Notes: generated from the sequence alone by a model not told the origin. A stretch of DNA of 64,000 nt from Brachionus manjavacas (GCA_019054805.1 JAHQIY010000026.1:124001-188000); one strand, 5' to 3'; shown: positions 34,452 through 46,331, counted from the first letter of the stretch. Numbers and translations: made by a program.

Positions 34452-34601
34452 GTGTATATGAAATAATAATTAAAAATTGATTAGATTGTTTTGAGCAGCA
34501 AAAAATGATCATTTACTTCAAGCTGCCGTAAATTTGCAGTATTTATCAAGAATTTGGCAGAAAATGCAGCTATGTTGGTTGCATTATATTGCATTTGAAT
34601 T

Positions 34602-34916
34602 TTGGGTATCTTGAAGTTAAGGATCGAAAAAAATGGATCAAAAAGTATTTTTTTATAACTTCTGCAAAATGCTAACTAACGCAAAAAGGCATGCTAAATA
34701 TTAGATGAAGCTCTGCAAAAACTCTGCAATTAAATTTCGCAGTCGAATTGAATACTTTTTAATGACGTGCATTTTTCTGCAGAATTGCAGAGTTTTTGCA
34801 CAGCTTTATCTAAAATATAGCATGTCTTTTGCATTAGTTAGCATTTTGCAGAGAGATTTAAAATTCAAAATTTGAAAAAAAAATGCTTTTTGATCCTAAA
34901 CTTCAAGATGCCGTAA
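34602..34916. repeat. Palindromic foldback (about 130-bp arms)
   Basis: The arm 34602-34733 and the arm 34783-34916 are imperfect reverse complements; for example, ATGCTAACTAA and CTCTGCAAAAACTCTGCAAT have mirror partners. The loop is about 50 nt. The left flank (from about 34515) carries a direct copy of CTTCAAG.TGCCGTAA sequence found at the right end. It is probably a MITE related to the neighbouring element. Confidence 0.65.
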
Positions 34917-35333
34917 TTTTGCACTTTTAGAAAAAATAAGTTGTTTGATTTATTTGTTAATTTCACAAAACCTAAAATCGAAAGATTAGTCAAGATTACT
35001 GACAAAATCTAATCTGAAACATATCATATTTTTAAATAGCAATAATTTGCAATTTAAAAACTAAAATACTGAATAAGGAATAAAAAAAAAACATTTTAGT
35101 TTTTTTTTGTAATTAATCTCAATTACTTTTAAATTGATCACTATTTTAATTTATTAATACATAATTGATTGAAATGAAACTCTTATGCAATCAAAAAAAC
35201 CAAAATTATTTATTAATTAATCCTATAATGTTCAATAAAATTGCCACTTTGAAATTTTTTTTATCTTTCTTGTTTTGTTTTTCAAATTAACATTTTTGAT
35301 TTTACTTTAATATAAACCAATGTTGCCTTATTT

Positions 35334-35930
35334 TCAGAATCAAACATTAAAAGAATCCAGGCTTATCAAAACTCAGCAGTTCGATTCTTTCTTAAACTAA
35401 AATATGATACACCCTCCAACATACTACATAATGAGGCCTTTGATAAACTAAAACTATTAAAAGTCTCTAATCGACTTGTTGAGTTGTCTGAGAGATATAT
35501 TGGAGTAGGACTGAGCCATTCTGTCCCATTAGTAACCAGACTGGTCGAGGAGTACTTGAAGGGTTTCGAATCAAGATACATAGAATACCCGACTCCACTG
35601 TGTAATTGCTACCTAACTATTTCTTCTCATTTTCCTGAAACTTCAACTTTGTAAACATGTATCACATGTAACTTTATTTTTTAATTATATATAATAATAT
35701 CCCCTTTTAATATCATTTTATTCTAGGCTACTTGATTTAACTGTTAATTTGTTACAAAAAATAATCACAAAATTACCAACTTAACTTTCATTTTTTTAGC
35801 TTATTTACTTAATTTTGATTTTTTTTTTATCTCATTTTATTGACTTTAATTTTTTATTTTGATTTTTTAATTTATTCTGAAGGAGTTCTAGCTCGGTACA
35901 GAAAACAAATAAATAAATAAATAAATCTCT
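35334..35930 (+). mobile_element. 5'-truncated LINE: ORF2 C-terminus plus 3' UTR
   Basis: An open frame from 35334 to the TAA at 35652-35654 reads IKRIQAYQNSAVRFFLKLKY, DTPSNILHNEAFDKL, then VSNRLVELSERY and PTPLCNCYLTI, the normal end of a Jockey/CR1-like ORF2. About 220 bp of T-rich 3' UTR follows, ending AAGGAGTTCTAGCTCGGT and an (AAAT)n tail near 35910-35930. Because the end of the ORF is intact, this is a younger insertion than the other remnants. Copies of its 3' end occur at 16015 and 62319. Confidence 0.85.
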
Positions 35931-35987
35931 AGTTCGATTTAGCTAATCGAATAAATAAATCCTTAAAATGACTCGGGAGTTAAAAAA

Positions 35988-36190
35988 ATGCCTGTAATTG
36001 AAGAAATTCCTAATAACATATCTCAAGATCAGGCCTTTGAAGCTAATACTAAAGGAAAAACTAGAGGAAAAGGTAAAAGTAATTTTCCTTTCTGAAGTTT
36101 TCGCTCCTTGGAGGATGCTAAAAAATGTCTCGATAGAGAATTTGATTTTTTTGTCCTTAAAAAATATATTTTCTTTTTATTTCTTTTTTT
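35988..36190 (+). pseudogene. Possible transposase N-terminal fragment
   Basis: Reads MPVIEEIPNNISQDQAFEAN then TKGKTRGKGKSNF in one frame and FRSLEDAKKCLDREFDFFVL in the next, with a stop between. The basic linker followed by W/F..F.S.EDA...LD recalls N-terminal DNA-binding regions of MULE/FLYWCH-type transposases. The assignment is weak. Confidence 0.3.
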
Positions 36191-36680
36191 TGTTCTATTT
36201 AGATAATTAGTACTATATATTTCTAAAAAAAAAGTAAAGAATAAAAAATTTTGTTCCAAATTCAGTATTTTAGTTTTTTTTTTGCATAAAATAAACCCAG
36301 GTAATAATAACATGCCTATCAAAAGTATAAAAAAAAAAACTGAAAATAACAAGACTATAAATCATTAAATAATTTTAGTTTGTTCTTTTAGAATAACTTG
36401 ACGTGTCCCTTTGGTGTTGGAATTTTAAATTTTGTCCATTTCGAATAAGACAAACACGAGCGCCACTTTAATTTCTACTACACATTTAAATTTATAATTT
36501 ATATACGTACTAATTTATTATAGAAAATTTCACTAAATCTCTCAAAAATTCCAACATCCAAAATCGCTTATATACACTTGAGCATATTTCAAATTTATTA
36601 ATTAAAAAAATATTTTTCGAACAAATCAAACTAAATAAATTTAAATTTTCGCCAGCCAATTTAACTGTCTAGCAATTTTG

Positions 36681-39600
36681 ATGTCTACCAATTCAAATTG
36701 TGATATGCTGGACTCGTCCACGACCAAATGCACCTCTTTGTCGAACACCGCGAGCAAAATCCAAGTGGCCACCGAATTCTACCAAGAGCTTCATTCGGTG
36801 CTGAACTCGAAGCCGCCGATTTCTAAAGAAAAAGTCAACAAAATAGTCCGCGAAGCTCTCAAGTCCCACAGATACTACAAGCACGTAGTCTACTACGTAG
36901 AAAACTTTATCAAAACTGTAACTCTTTTTTCTTGTGTCATTTTCTCTAAAAGCATTATCTTTTTGTGCCACCAAAGTGTCCCGGCGATTACAAGCTGTCC
37001 GGTTTGTATGTCATAGACGCGTTGATACGCAAACACAACTCCAATTCAAACACCATTGAGAAAAAGAAGCACCAAGCTTCCATTGATTTGTACACCAAGC
37101 GCTTTTCTATGAACATATGCAAGACCTTTACCAATCTATTTCTCAAATCGCCGCAAGCGGACAGAGTAAGGCTTGAGCTAGAGCGACCATTAGGTGGCCA
37201 TTTTTCTCATATCTTTTTCCACCCTAAGTGCAAAATAAACCGAGTGATTGAACTGTGGCAAAAGTACAATGTCATCGAGCACGACCTCATCGACAAGCTC
37301 AACCGCATTTCGAACACTTCCAAGATCGACATCGCACTCAGCGAGAAGCCAGCCAACAATTCAGAAGACAAAATCGGCGCCGAGCACTCCTCGAACACTC
37401 TCCTCACTGAACTTGACAAACTGGACCGGTCGGCGGGCAAAAGCGGTGCCGGTGCTAAAAAGTTCAAAGCATCGGCCTCGCCCAACAAAATAACCAAAAC
37501 CGAAATTTCAAAGGTACTCCAACCTCACTCACACTTTGCTCTCCTAATCCTCTAATCTTTCTTGAATTTCACAGATCCTCGAGTTTGACAAAGATTTTGA
37601 CTCAGACTCGGACAACCAGTCCAGCCTAAAGCGAAAGTCCGCGTCGCCCAAGCCATTCGACTCATCTAATCCGACGAGCATATTTCAGTCGACAGCCGAA
37701 CGCCTCCAGAACAGCATCTCGAACTGCACAGCTTGGCTGCAAACCAATTCGGCCAAACTGAACACCCCAGTCGAGGAGCAAAATGTTGCAAAACTGGCTG
37801 ATTTTGTTCCACCACTTTTCATGTCTCACTACTCGTTTGCAAGTCACACGGCAAATCAGCCGCCTCCTCCGCCACCGCCGCCTGCGCCCGTGCCCCCTCC
37901 GCCCAAAGTCGAAGCCAAAAGCAACCCGAGAGAAAGAGAAAAGGAAAGGCAGCGGCGTGGCTTGCCTCCGCCAAAGGACAAGCACATATGCAGTATTTTT
38001 TTTGTTTCAAAAAAAATTTTTTTTTTCTCCTAATAAAATTTTGCCATGAAGTTTGTTCGAAGACCATTTGGTTGGGACACTTGTCCAAGTCGACAAATGA
38101 GGATACTGTTGTGGACGAAATTATTGAGCTGTTGTCGCCCTCGTCGTCAAACGATTCCGAGTCTTTGCTTAACAAGAAGCGCTTGTCGAGATCTGTCAAC
38201 AGTCAAAACATAATTGTGGATGTTCATGTAATGTTTTTAATTTGTGCACTCTCCCAAAGTATGTGATCAAAGTGAGACACCATTAGCATTTCTAATCTTT
38301 TGTACTGTCCCATGAACCAAAGTACTGGGGTTGTTAGTTTTTTGAACTAAGATAATGCCGCTTTCACAGAGTTGTTTAATTATTTTCTTATTTTGCTCTC
38401 TAATGAAATTGTTACGGAATTTAAAAAAAAAAATTTTTTTAAGACAATTATTGTCGACAGGATTTTATTTCCGAAATTTGCATTTTTGACAAAAACTGGA
38501 ACTCATTAAAAAAAATTTACAATTTTTTTAATTAAAGTTATATTTTAAAACAATTAGAAAAATTGGGTCTCCCGGAGTTATGTGATACAATTCATTTGAT
38601 GGACAAAATTTCTTGTGAATTCAAAATAGTAACCATTATGATACATCTTTTTTTAAAAGTAAAAAAAAAAGTTTTGGGAATTAGTTTAAAAAAAGGGGTC
38701 TTCAAACTCTGAAGAGTTAAAAAATTTTACAAAAATAAAAGTAAAAATAATTCCTTTATTGATCACATAAACTATGAGACCCGAAAAATTTATTAAATAA
38801 TTAAGTATCTATTCGACAATTAAGTGAACAATTCAGTTTGTTATTTACATAAAAATGATTAAGACGTGTTAGCATTCAAAATCCGATTAGGTAAAAATAG
38901 AATTTTATCTAGTCATTTAGTCCAGAATTGTAACATTCTAAGTTCCATTCAATCAAAAGAACACTGAATGCTGGACGATATTCAGTGCAATCTTATTCAG
39001 TCAATTCTTCTACTTTTGACAACTGTTTGATGAAAGATGTATTTTTCTATCCAATATTTTATAGAGTTGTTTAAAAGAGTAAAAAGTAAATTGTTCCTGA
39101 AATTTATTTTGAAAATGAATTTATTCCCTTTTATTTTGCTCCCTTATGAAATTTTTACGGAATTTAAAAAAAAATTTAAGACAAATTATTGTCAACAGGA
39201 TTTCGGAAAAATATATTTTTGACAGAAACAAGAACTGATAAAATACTTTTTTTATTTTTATATTTTATTATCTAAATCAATAAAAATACGTGAACAAACT
39301 CACTGAGAAAAATTTCACGGAAACAAATTGTTGACAATCGTTTAAAAGTCTCAAGTCCAAATTTGGACTTGAGCACATTTTCAAAAATTAATGAGCTTTA
39401 ATTTAAGAGATTTCTATTATAATGATCTAAAGAGTTGTAGCTCATTCAGATTAAAAAAATGAAATATACAGTAGGAAATTAATGGGTATAAAAAAGTAAA
39501 TGAATCGAAAAAAAAACTCCTTGGGTTTATATGTTTTGGGTCTCTAAAGGAATTTCTTGAATTTTCTCGATTAAAAATATTTTCAACTTTTATAAGTGAT

Positions 39601-42556
39601 TACAAAAATTTCTCAAGTGTGTAATAGACAAAAAATAAAAGGTGACTAAAAATAATTTAATCCTAATAAATTCAAAATTGTCATTTTATTTTTAAATTTA
39701 AAAAATTTTTTGCTCCAAACTTCATTGCCGCGTACATTTTAGCTTTTTTTCAAAAAAAACTTTTTTGATTCTAAAATTTATTCTTGTGGCTTAAAAAAAG
39801 AGTTAAGTCTCCATTCTAATCGGTTTTCAATCGGCCAAGGCTCATCCTAAATACCAAGAAGATATTGTAAGATTTGAAAAGGAGATAACTTAAAGTCTTT
39901 TTTCTCGTGATTTCTTAAGTTTACATTCAATGCTATTCTCAATTTTTTATAACTGCAAATCTCTGAAAAAATTTACTAAAATAGACAGTTTTATGAATTT
40001 ACAGTACAAAAATAAAAATATGAAGAATTCTTTTAAAATAAGAGCAAAAGTTGGTATCTTTTAATTTTTCTTTAAAGTTACAAACTTCGTTCCATTTTAA
40101 TTTGAATTAAAAAAAAAGTTTTCTTGTTAGATCAAGAATTTTTCGGACTAACAAAGAAACTGCCAAGTTATTTTAGTATATTTTTGTTATTAATTAAAAT
40201 TAAAATGCAACAAAGTATGTAACATTATTTTTGCTTTATAGAAAAATTAAAAGATACTATCTTTTAATTTTTGAGCCACTGCTTCAGTTTACTTAGTTTG
40301 TGTTTTTTATATTATTCATTTTTTTGTTTATCTGTACCAAGTTTTCAGATTTAAAATAAAAACAAAAATATCAATAGTAATGGTGGGCAGTAATTTTATC
40401 TTTTAATCGTATTTCTGTTAGGACTTTAGCACTGTGAGATTTTTTTTATTTAATCTTTTCATTTTTAAATTTGTCTTTAATTTTTAAATCATTATTTATC
40501 TATAAATAATCTTTTAAAAATCAAAATACAAGGTTAAAAATATTTTTTTCATGAAAAATTAATAATGAAAAAAATTGTTAGTAGATTTGAGTTTAATTTT
40601 CACAACTAATCTAAATATTAAAAAATATAATAATAATAATAAGAATAAGCTGCAGCAAGCAAGCTTGCCGAGATGACCTACTAGGATACATCTATGGAAA
40701 ATAACAGACAAATACATTAGTTTTTTAGTATTGTGTGGAATTAAGTAAGTATTATGTACAAGAATTTTACAAAGAAAAAATATGCAAGAAAACAAAAATA
40801 GAATTTAATAATAAAAATACCATTACAAAACAAATAAAATTACAATTAAAATACAATTCACTTAAATTTGTTTTGAATTTTTCAATCATTATTCATCTAT
40901 TAAAAATCTTTAAAAAATCAAAATACAAAGTTTGAATATATTTTTTAATATTTAGATTAGTTGTGAAAATTAAACTCAAATCTACTAACAATTTTTTTCA
41001 TAATTAATTTTTCATGAAAAAAATATTTTAAACTTTGTATTTTGATTTTTTAAAAAATTATTAATAGATGAATAATGATTAAAAAATTCAAGACAAATTT
41101 AAGTGAATGAAAAGATACCATAAAAAATGTATTCATGGAAAAAAAATCTTGCCAATTGCTTGCCGGTCACCTAATTCGCCATCAACTGTATGATCAGATT
41201 CAATAGACCTTTAAAAAAATAATTAGGGCGCAAGAGGTTTTTTTTATAGAAATATAAAAAAAATATTTTATTATAAAAAAAATTAATTAAAAATGATCAC
41301 ATGCTTTGTCAGATCCATTTTTTGATTTTGTTTGAAAATGACCTTTGAGACCTTTTTAGTTGATTCCTCCGAGGGGATGCGCGTTTGTGGAATTTTTTGA
41401 TCGGAAAACGGCTTCCAAATGCTTGGATAAAATGAGAGACAATTACCGTTTGGATGGAAATTGCATTAAAGTAGCCTGGGCTACTAACAAAGGCATCGAA
41501 AAAGAAAAGAGACTGAAAGAGTTTTGGAATGTGGACGTAGGTTGTACGTACATTCCGTGGCAATTTCTCGACTCGAGTTCAAAAGAGCCTATTGATCTCA
41601 GCAAGTGGGCCAACGGAGGCTTGGTCGATGAAGATTCGCTACCTGACAAGTATTTGACCATCTACAAGAGTCAAATGCTCAAAATGGCCAACTCTGACTC
41701 GGCTATTAGCACAAAAGCACCTGAAGACGAGTCAAAGAAAAATGAGTCCAATGACATGGACATTTGTACAGACGATAATCAAACCACTCAACCAAAGCAG
41801 TCCGACTTGATGCCCAAACCCATTCAGCCTATTCAGTACCAGAACATCTTGAATTCCCAACAAGTGTTGCCCATTAATTTTTCTGCACCACCTCCGTCTC
41901 TGGGACCAGTTCAATCAAATCAAATTCTAAACTCAAGTTCTTCATTAGGCCAGAACCAAATTGGACTTTCATCTTTCCAAGTTCATCCCATTAATTACCA
42001 AGCACTGAGTCAATTTAATCCAGTTTTTCCTCCGACCGATTCGAATCAAGAATCTCTAGTGACACCTAACCAAAATTTGATCGATTTGTTCAACTCACAA
42101 AGAAATTTGGTGCCTTTGGCAAATTTTCCTTCGACACCGCCACAATTTCAGTTCTTTCACCGACCAATTCTCATGAATCCACAAAACCAGAATCACAGCC
42201 CGATGCCCAATCAGCCTGTGCCAAACAACATGCGCAAAATACTGCTGCCGTTTCATGGAACCCAGGGCCAAATGGATTTGAACAAAAGCGAACAATCAAT
42301 CAACCAAGAAACAAACGAAATCAGCTCAACTACCCAGAACGAAGAAAGAGGCGAGGCCAAAAACTACGAAGACTACAGAAACCCAAACTATAGGAAAAAT
42401 CACTGGAAAAATAACAACAATTACAACAAGAGACACTCGTTTGGACATGATTACAACAGAAACAACTACACAAATAATAGTCGATTTTCAAATCAGTCTA
42501 GAAATTTTAGGAATAACAAGTACCACAATGGACACAGTAGTCTAGATAGGAAATAG
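36681..42556 (+). CDS. SCAF8: SCAF4/SCAF8-like RNA polymerase II CTD-interacting, RNA-binding protein
   Basis: Six exons: 36681-36917, 36977-37165, 37229-37513, 37575-37992, 38052-38227, 41360-42556. GT-AG introns; 2502 nt, 833 aa. The N-terminal CID (about 20-160) has FYQELHSVLNSKPPIS, HRYYKHVVYYVENFIK and LSGLYVIDALIRKH, which bind phosphorylated Pol II CTD. A linker carries poly-proline (about 334-348) and a basic REREKERQRRG stretch. The RRM (about 378-480) has CSKTIWLGHLSK (RNP2) and IPPRGCAFVEF (RNP1). It is followed by FWNVDVGCTYIPWQF, diagnostic of SCAF4/8. The tail is Gln/Pro/Asn-rich and ends in an Asn/Arg/Tyr-rich region. SCAF4 and SCAF8 prevent premature polyadenylation and aid termination; one ancestral protein is expected outside vertebrates. 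Intron 5 is 3132 nt, packed with repeats. Confidence 0.93.
37166..37228 (+). other. 63-nt stop-free intron in the SCAF CID
   Basis: GTAAGG...CTAAG bounds 63 nt, a multiple of three with no stop in frame. Splicing it out restores the conserved CID spacing between SPQADR and CKINRVIELWQK. Retaining it would insert 21 residues into the CID without a frameshift. Confidence 0.7.
38373..39245. repeat. Direct duplication in SCAF intron 5
   Basis: 38392-38515 (TATTTTGCTCTCTAATGAAA ... GTTACGGAATTTAAA ... TTGTCGACAGGAT) recurs at 39133-39242 with scattered changes and small indels. Unit spacing is about 740 bp. The copies bracket the Merlin-type MITE at 38565-38782. Confidence 0.6.
38557..38790. mobile_element. 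Merlin-type MITE (218 bp, 8-bp TSD)
   Basis: Inverted repeats of about 25 bp begin GGGTCTCCCGGAGTTATGTG on the left (38565) and, reversed, GGGTCTCATAGTTTATGTG on the right (to 38782). They are flanked by a perfect 8-bp duplication GAAAAATT (38557-38564, 38783-38790). The GGGTCT end and duplication length match the Merlin element at 24488-25349. No coding capacity. Confidence 0.8.
40453..41116. mobile_element. Foldback/TIR element (about 178-bp inverted repeats)
   Basis: The left arm 40453-40630 and right arm 40937-41116 are near-complementary; for example, GTTAGTAGATTTGAGTTTAA has its mirror near 40977. The interior contains a (TAA)n-tailed SINE-like repeat and a partial direct copy of the arm (40850-40925). 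It is in SCAF intron 5, close to the last exon. No target duplication was recognised. Confidence 0.75.
40628..40705 (-). repeat. SINE/LINE-like 3' tail with (TTA)n end
   Basis: Plus-strand order is (TAA)n, AAGCTGCAGCAAGCAAGCTT, then GCCGAGATGACCTACTAGGA and CTATGG. The copy at 43701-43800 shares AAGCTACAGCAAGACTACCT-GCGGAGATGACCTACTAGGA. Read on the minus strand both end GCTGYAGCTTAT(TAT)n, like the microsatellite 3' end of a retroposon. Confidence 0.65.
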
Positions 42557-43700
42557 CGTTTAGAAAAAAATTGAAAATCGTAAGTGGGTAAAAACATTTA
42601 AACTGTACCTTACTATTTTAATTTATCTTAAAATTTTTAACACTGAGAAATATTCTGTTTTAAATATTTTAAATTTCAATTTAAAAAATATTTTTTTTTT
42701 GGTCTAAGTAAACTTTTGTTGTTTGCTATTTTGTTACTTTTGATTACATTAATTTATAACTTTGAGTTTACGATTAAAAATAAAATGCTTCTTTACTTAT
42801 TTTTGAATTTTTTTTGCTTAGATAACTTTTAAGACCTTGGTCTAATGAAGCTTTTTGTGGAAAAAAATGACAAGTTAAATTTAAGCTCTTGTTGTAATTT
42901 TCGTAATTTGTTGAAAATCAAGAACAGTTTGGACTTTTGATTTTGTTTTTTTTTGTTTTACAAAAAAACGCCACTAAGAATAATAATTATTGAAATTAAA
43001 AAATATTAAAATTTAAATCAAATATTTTATTCAATTTTCAAGAAAACACCAAAACTTTGTCTTATTTATTACATTTTGTTTTTTTTATTTTTTTACATCG
43101 CCTTTAAGGCGTTCATTGAAATAAAATAATTAATAAAATGAATAAGGCGATGAGAAAAATGAAGAAATAAAATTAAAAATTGTTTATAAAAGATTACAAA
43201 TGCAAATGTATTTTTCGGGTCTACGTTATTGTGATCAAAGGTTCACCCAAATTATCTAATGAATTAAGCGTTGTTTCAAATGATGGTTCCGATCAAATGA
43301 TGACTTTTTTTTCATGTAATTTTAGCCAATATTTGAATAAATAAAATTTGAGTGATTAATCATTACTTCATTTTTGAATTAAACACGGTTTTACCTGTTG
43401 CTCCGCTGCCAGAATAATAAAAATAAAAGAAATTAGTATTGATTATTTAATTGATTGATTTATTGTATTTATAATATTGAAAAATTCTTATCAAAAATTG
43501 ATTTTAAAAAATTATTTTCATAAGTGTTGATCAAATGATTTAATGAATATTTCTGTACAGTATGTCACAAAAAGTTAGAATCATACTTTTTTTTCTATTT
43601 GATTGTTTTTTTGTTCATTATTTCGTTAACTCGGCTATTTCTCTTTCAGTTTTTGTCTGATTTTTCAAAAAACATGCAATCCGCCAACTCTGTTCATCAT
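42557..43700. other. SCAF 3' UTR and repeat-bearing spacer
   Basis: AAAATAAAATGC near 42777 is a candidate poly(A) signal for SCAF. At 43217-43248 GGGTCTACGTTATTGTGATC matches the first 32 bp of the Merlin TIR at 24488, apparently a solitary eroded end. No gene is seen. Confidence 0.4.
43217..43248 (+). mobile_element. Solitary Merlin TIR relic
   Basis: GGGTCTACGTTATTGTGATC AAAGGTTCACC differs by a few bases from the Merlin terminus GGGTCTACCTTGTTTTGTGA TCAAAAGATCACC. No partner end was found within several kilobases. Confidence 0.45.
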
Positions 43701-43800
43701 ATAATAATAATAATAATAATATATATAAGCTACAGCAAGACTACCTTGCGGAGATGACCTACTAGGAGGTCGCCTATGGTAGCTCCTTGCACATAACACA
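43701..43800 (-). repeat. SINE/LINE-like 3' tail with (TTA)n end
   Basis: Second good copy of the family described at 40628-40705; it extends further, with GGTCGCCTATGGTAGCTCCT before homology is lost. The (TAA)n and (TA)n tract at the left is its 3' microsatellite tail. Confidence 0.65.
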
Positions 43801-46250
43801 TAGAAAGTACTGAAAAAAGAAATCCTGTTTAAAATTTTTAGGTCAAAGTAAGAGTTAAGATTCTCGATAGAAAAAGCTGTAAGAGAAAAATTTTATAAAT
43901 AATTTATTTTATTTTTACCCATTTTTTCTCTATTATGTCAGAATTTTTGGTAGTCTTAGTTTAAAAAAGCTATTATTTGAAAAAAATTCATAGTTAACGA
44001 TTTTTTTAACTGCAAAAAAACAATATTTTTATTTTTTTCAATTTGATTCAAACTTTTTGTGACATAGTGTACAAACAACATTTCTTGTAAGAAAAACTTG
44101 AATGAATGAAATTCAATGACAGCTTATGATTTTACTATCGATTTTAATTTTCAGTTTCGCATCTGGAAGAAAAAAAATACTATTGTAAAAATTCTTTCTT
44201 TGAACAATTTAAAAAAAATCTCTAAAACTGTGGAACTTTTATTTAAACTTGTTCTTTTGTTGTAATTTCTGAGTCAATTATTTTTGCAAATTTATTTTTA
44301 TCACCACTAATTCTGAAAAATCACCAATATCACTGAACAAAAAATTTAATTACTTAATTTCTCAGCTTATTTTATTTATAATAAAATTGACAAAAAAAAT
44401 GAAATTTCTATTCAAAAAAAGCATTCATTGTTTACTTAAGTTTAAGAAAAGTATTTTTTGAAAGATAATTAAGTAATTTTTAATTTTCCTAATAAATTTG
44501 CGAATTTCAAAAAAATTTACATTCACTAAATGGAATAATTACATAAGTCGATTAAAAGAGTAAATGATTCTTAAAATTTAATAGATTAAATTTGTGTTAT
44601 TTTTTGGTTTAAAGGTAATTGATATAGTGTTAGACAAAAATAGCGGATGGTCGGAATGCTAGAAAATAAGGAAAATTAAAAATTTTTAGTATTCTTTCAA
44701 AAAATATTTTTTTTAAATTTTTAACTTTTTTTTACATAAATAAACGTAAAAAATAGGAAAAAAAATTAGCTTTTGGTAAAATATAATAAAATAAATAGCA
44801 ACTACTTTTTATGAAAATTTATTAGTAAATAATAAAAAATTCGAAAAATTGAGCTTTTTTTAAATAAAGAGATAAAAAAAACGCAAAAAAATGCTATGAC
44901 GAAAACGAAAATTTATAGTAAAATTTAGATGTAAATTTTAATGGAAACCGAAAATTTTGAAGCAGGTTTGTGGTTTGTGGGATACGGTTCGATTAAGGAA
45001 CCGGTTCAAAGTTTAAACCGGTTTTACCGATTATAACAGAGGAATAAAACGAATACTTTATAAGGTCTAACTTTTTTAATTTAAAAATTTTCAATTTAAC
45101 TTTTATTAAAAATTAAATTCTGTTATAAAAAACTTTTTTGAATATTCTGTTTTTTGATTTTGAACCGGTTTTCCAACCCTAAGTGGTTTGAAAGCGAAAG
45201 AATTTTTTAAAGTACATAACCTTTATTATTGTTATTAAAAATTTAATAAATAAATGATCCGTCATTTTTATGATGCATAACTAAAATTGGTGATTTTCAG
45301 AAATTATGGTGAATTGATTTTAAACAAGCCACAAAAGCTTTTTAGCTTAAAATTGAATGTTGATTGAGTACTTTTGTTTTATTAATCTAATTCGAATTAA
45401 ATGTTATGAAAATTTAAAAATTAAATTAGTTAAAAAATATCGACAAATTTTAAGAGTCAATCTTTATTTTTGTTAATTTAATTTTTATTAAATATCAAAA
45501 CTTATAATTAGAAATAAATTAATAAAAACAAGTCCATTTTTCGATTCTGAAATCTTTTTTCAGGTTTTTTTTGTCACAAATTTGAGTGAAAGTCATGACT
45601 TGACTTGACTTAAAAAAAAATTAAGTAAAAATTAATATTTAAATTCAATTATTTGAACGACCTTGGACGCCAAAAAAGCAGACATTTTAGTTTGATCAAA
45701 ACAATTTGTTATTCTATTTTTTATGGAAGATTTAAAAATACGTGCAAAATATTTTATTTTAGCAAAGTACCTAAATGGAGATTTTATCAGGATTTAAACC
45801 TATGAGAAATCTGGCCTTAACTTTTATTCAATAAATGCGTGAACCTTTAATTGCATTGTAATGTAGACTATATTTTTTATTAATCTAAGTAAAAATAAAC
45901 AATTGAATTTTGAACAGACTTTTAATTTAGTATTTTTTTTTCTTAATTTTATTTCATTGCTATTCAGATTGTCGATTTTTATTTAATTTTGAATATTATT
46001 TAAAATGGTAGATTTTTTTGTTGAAAAAATAATTATTTTAAATTCTTGTGACATGAATAAAATACTCAATTGTAAATTCAGTTCGTGTACAACTAATTTC
46101 TAAAAATATAAGTTCAATTTTTTAAATGTAATTATTAATCCCATAAAAATAAAAACTTTTAACTTAATCAGATAAAAAAATCAAATATTCAACAAGTAAT
46201 GAAACCGAATACGATCTTTTCAAAATAAACTTAGTAACCTCTGGATCAGA
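43801..46250. other. AT-rich desert
   Basis: No exon or RNA gene is supported. Around 44975-45185 an AACCGGTTT motif occurs in several orientations (for example GGAACCGGTTCAAAGTTTAA). This hints at a degraded TIR element, but no complete ends were found. Confidence 0.4.
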
Positions 46251-46331
46251 TCGGAGCTGTTACTCAAAAAGTTACTGGAAAAGGAAATGAGCGCTTCCCC
46301 GTTATCCGCTTCGATAGAAAAAGAACAATAA
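46251..46331 (+). pseudogene. Repeated coding scrap (LEKEMSASPLSASIE)
   Basis: Reads SELLLKKLLEKEMSASPLSA then SIEKEQ and TAA. It is homologous to the minus-strand scrap at 21344-21444. The local GC content is higher than its surroundings, as expected for former coding sequence. Family unknown, possibly a transposase C-terminus. Confidence 0.4.

Noticed and set aside
37207..38199. Minus-strand Arg- and Ala-rich frames opposite SCAF exons 3-5
   Set aside because: Shadows of proline- and serine-rich coding sequence on the plus strand.
44975..45190. AACCGGTTT-bearing region as a hAT or other TIR element
   Set aside because: Motifs occur in mixed orientation, but I could not find two matching ends or a target duplication.
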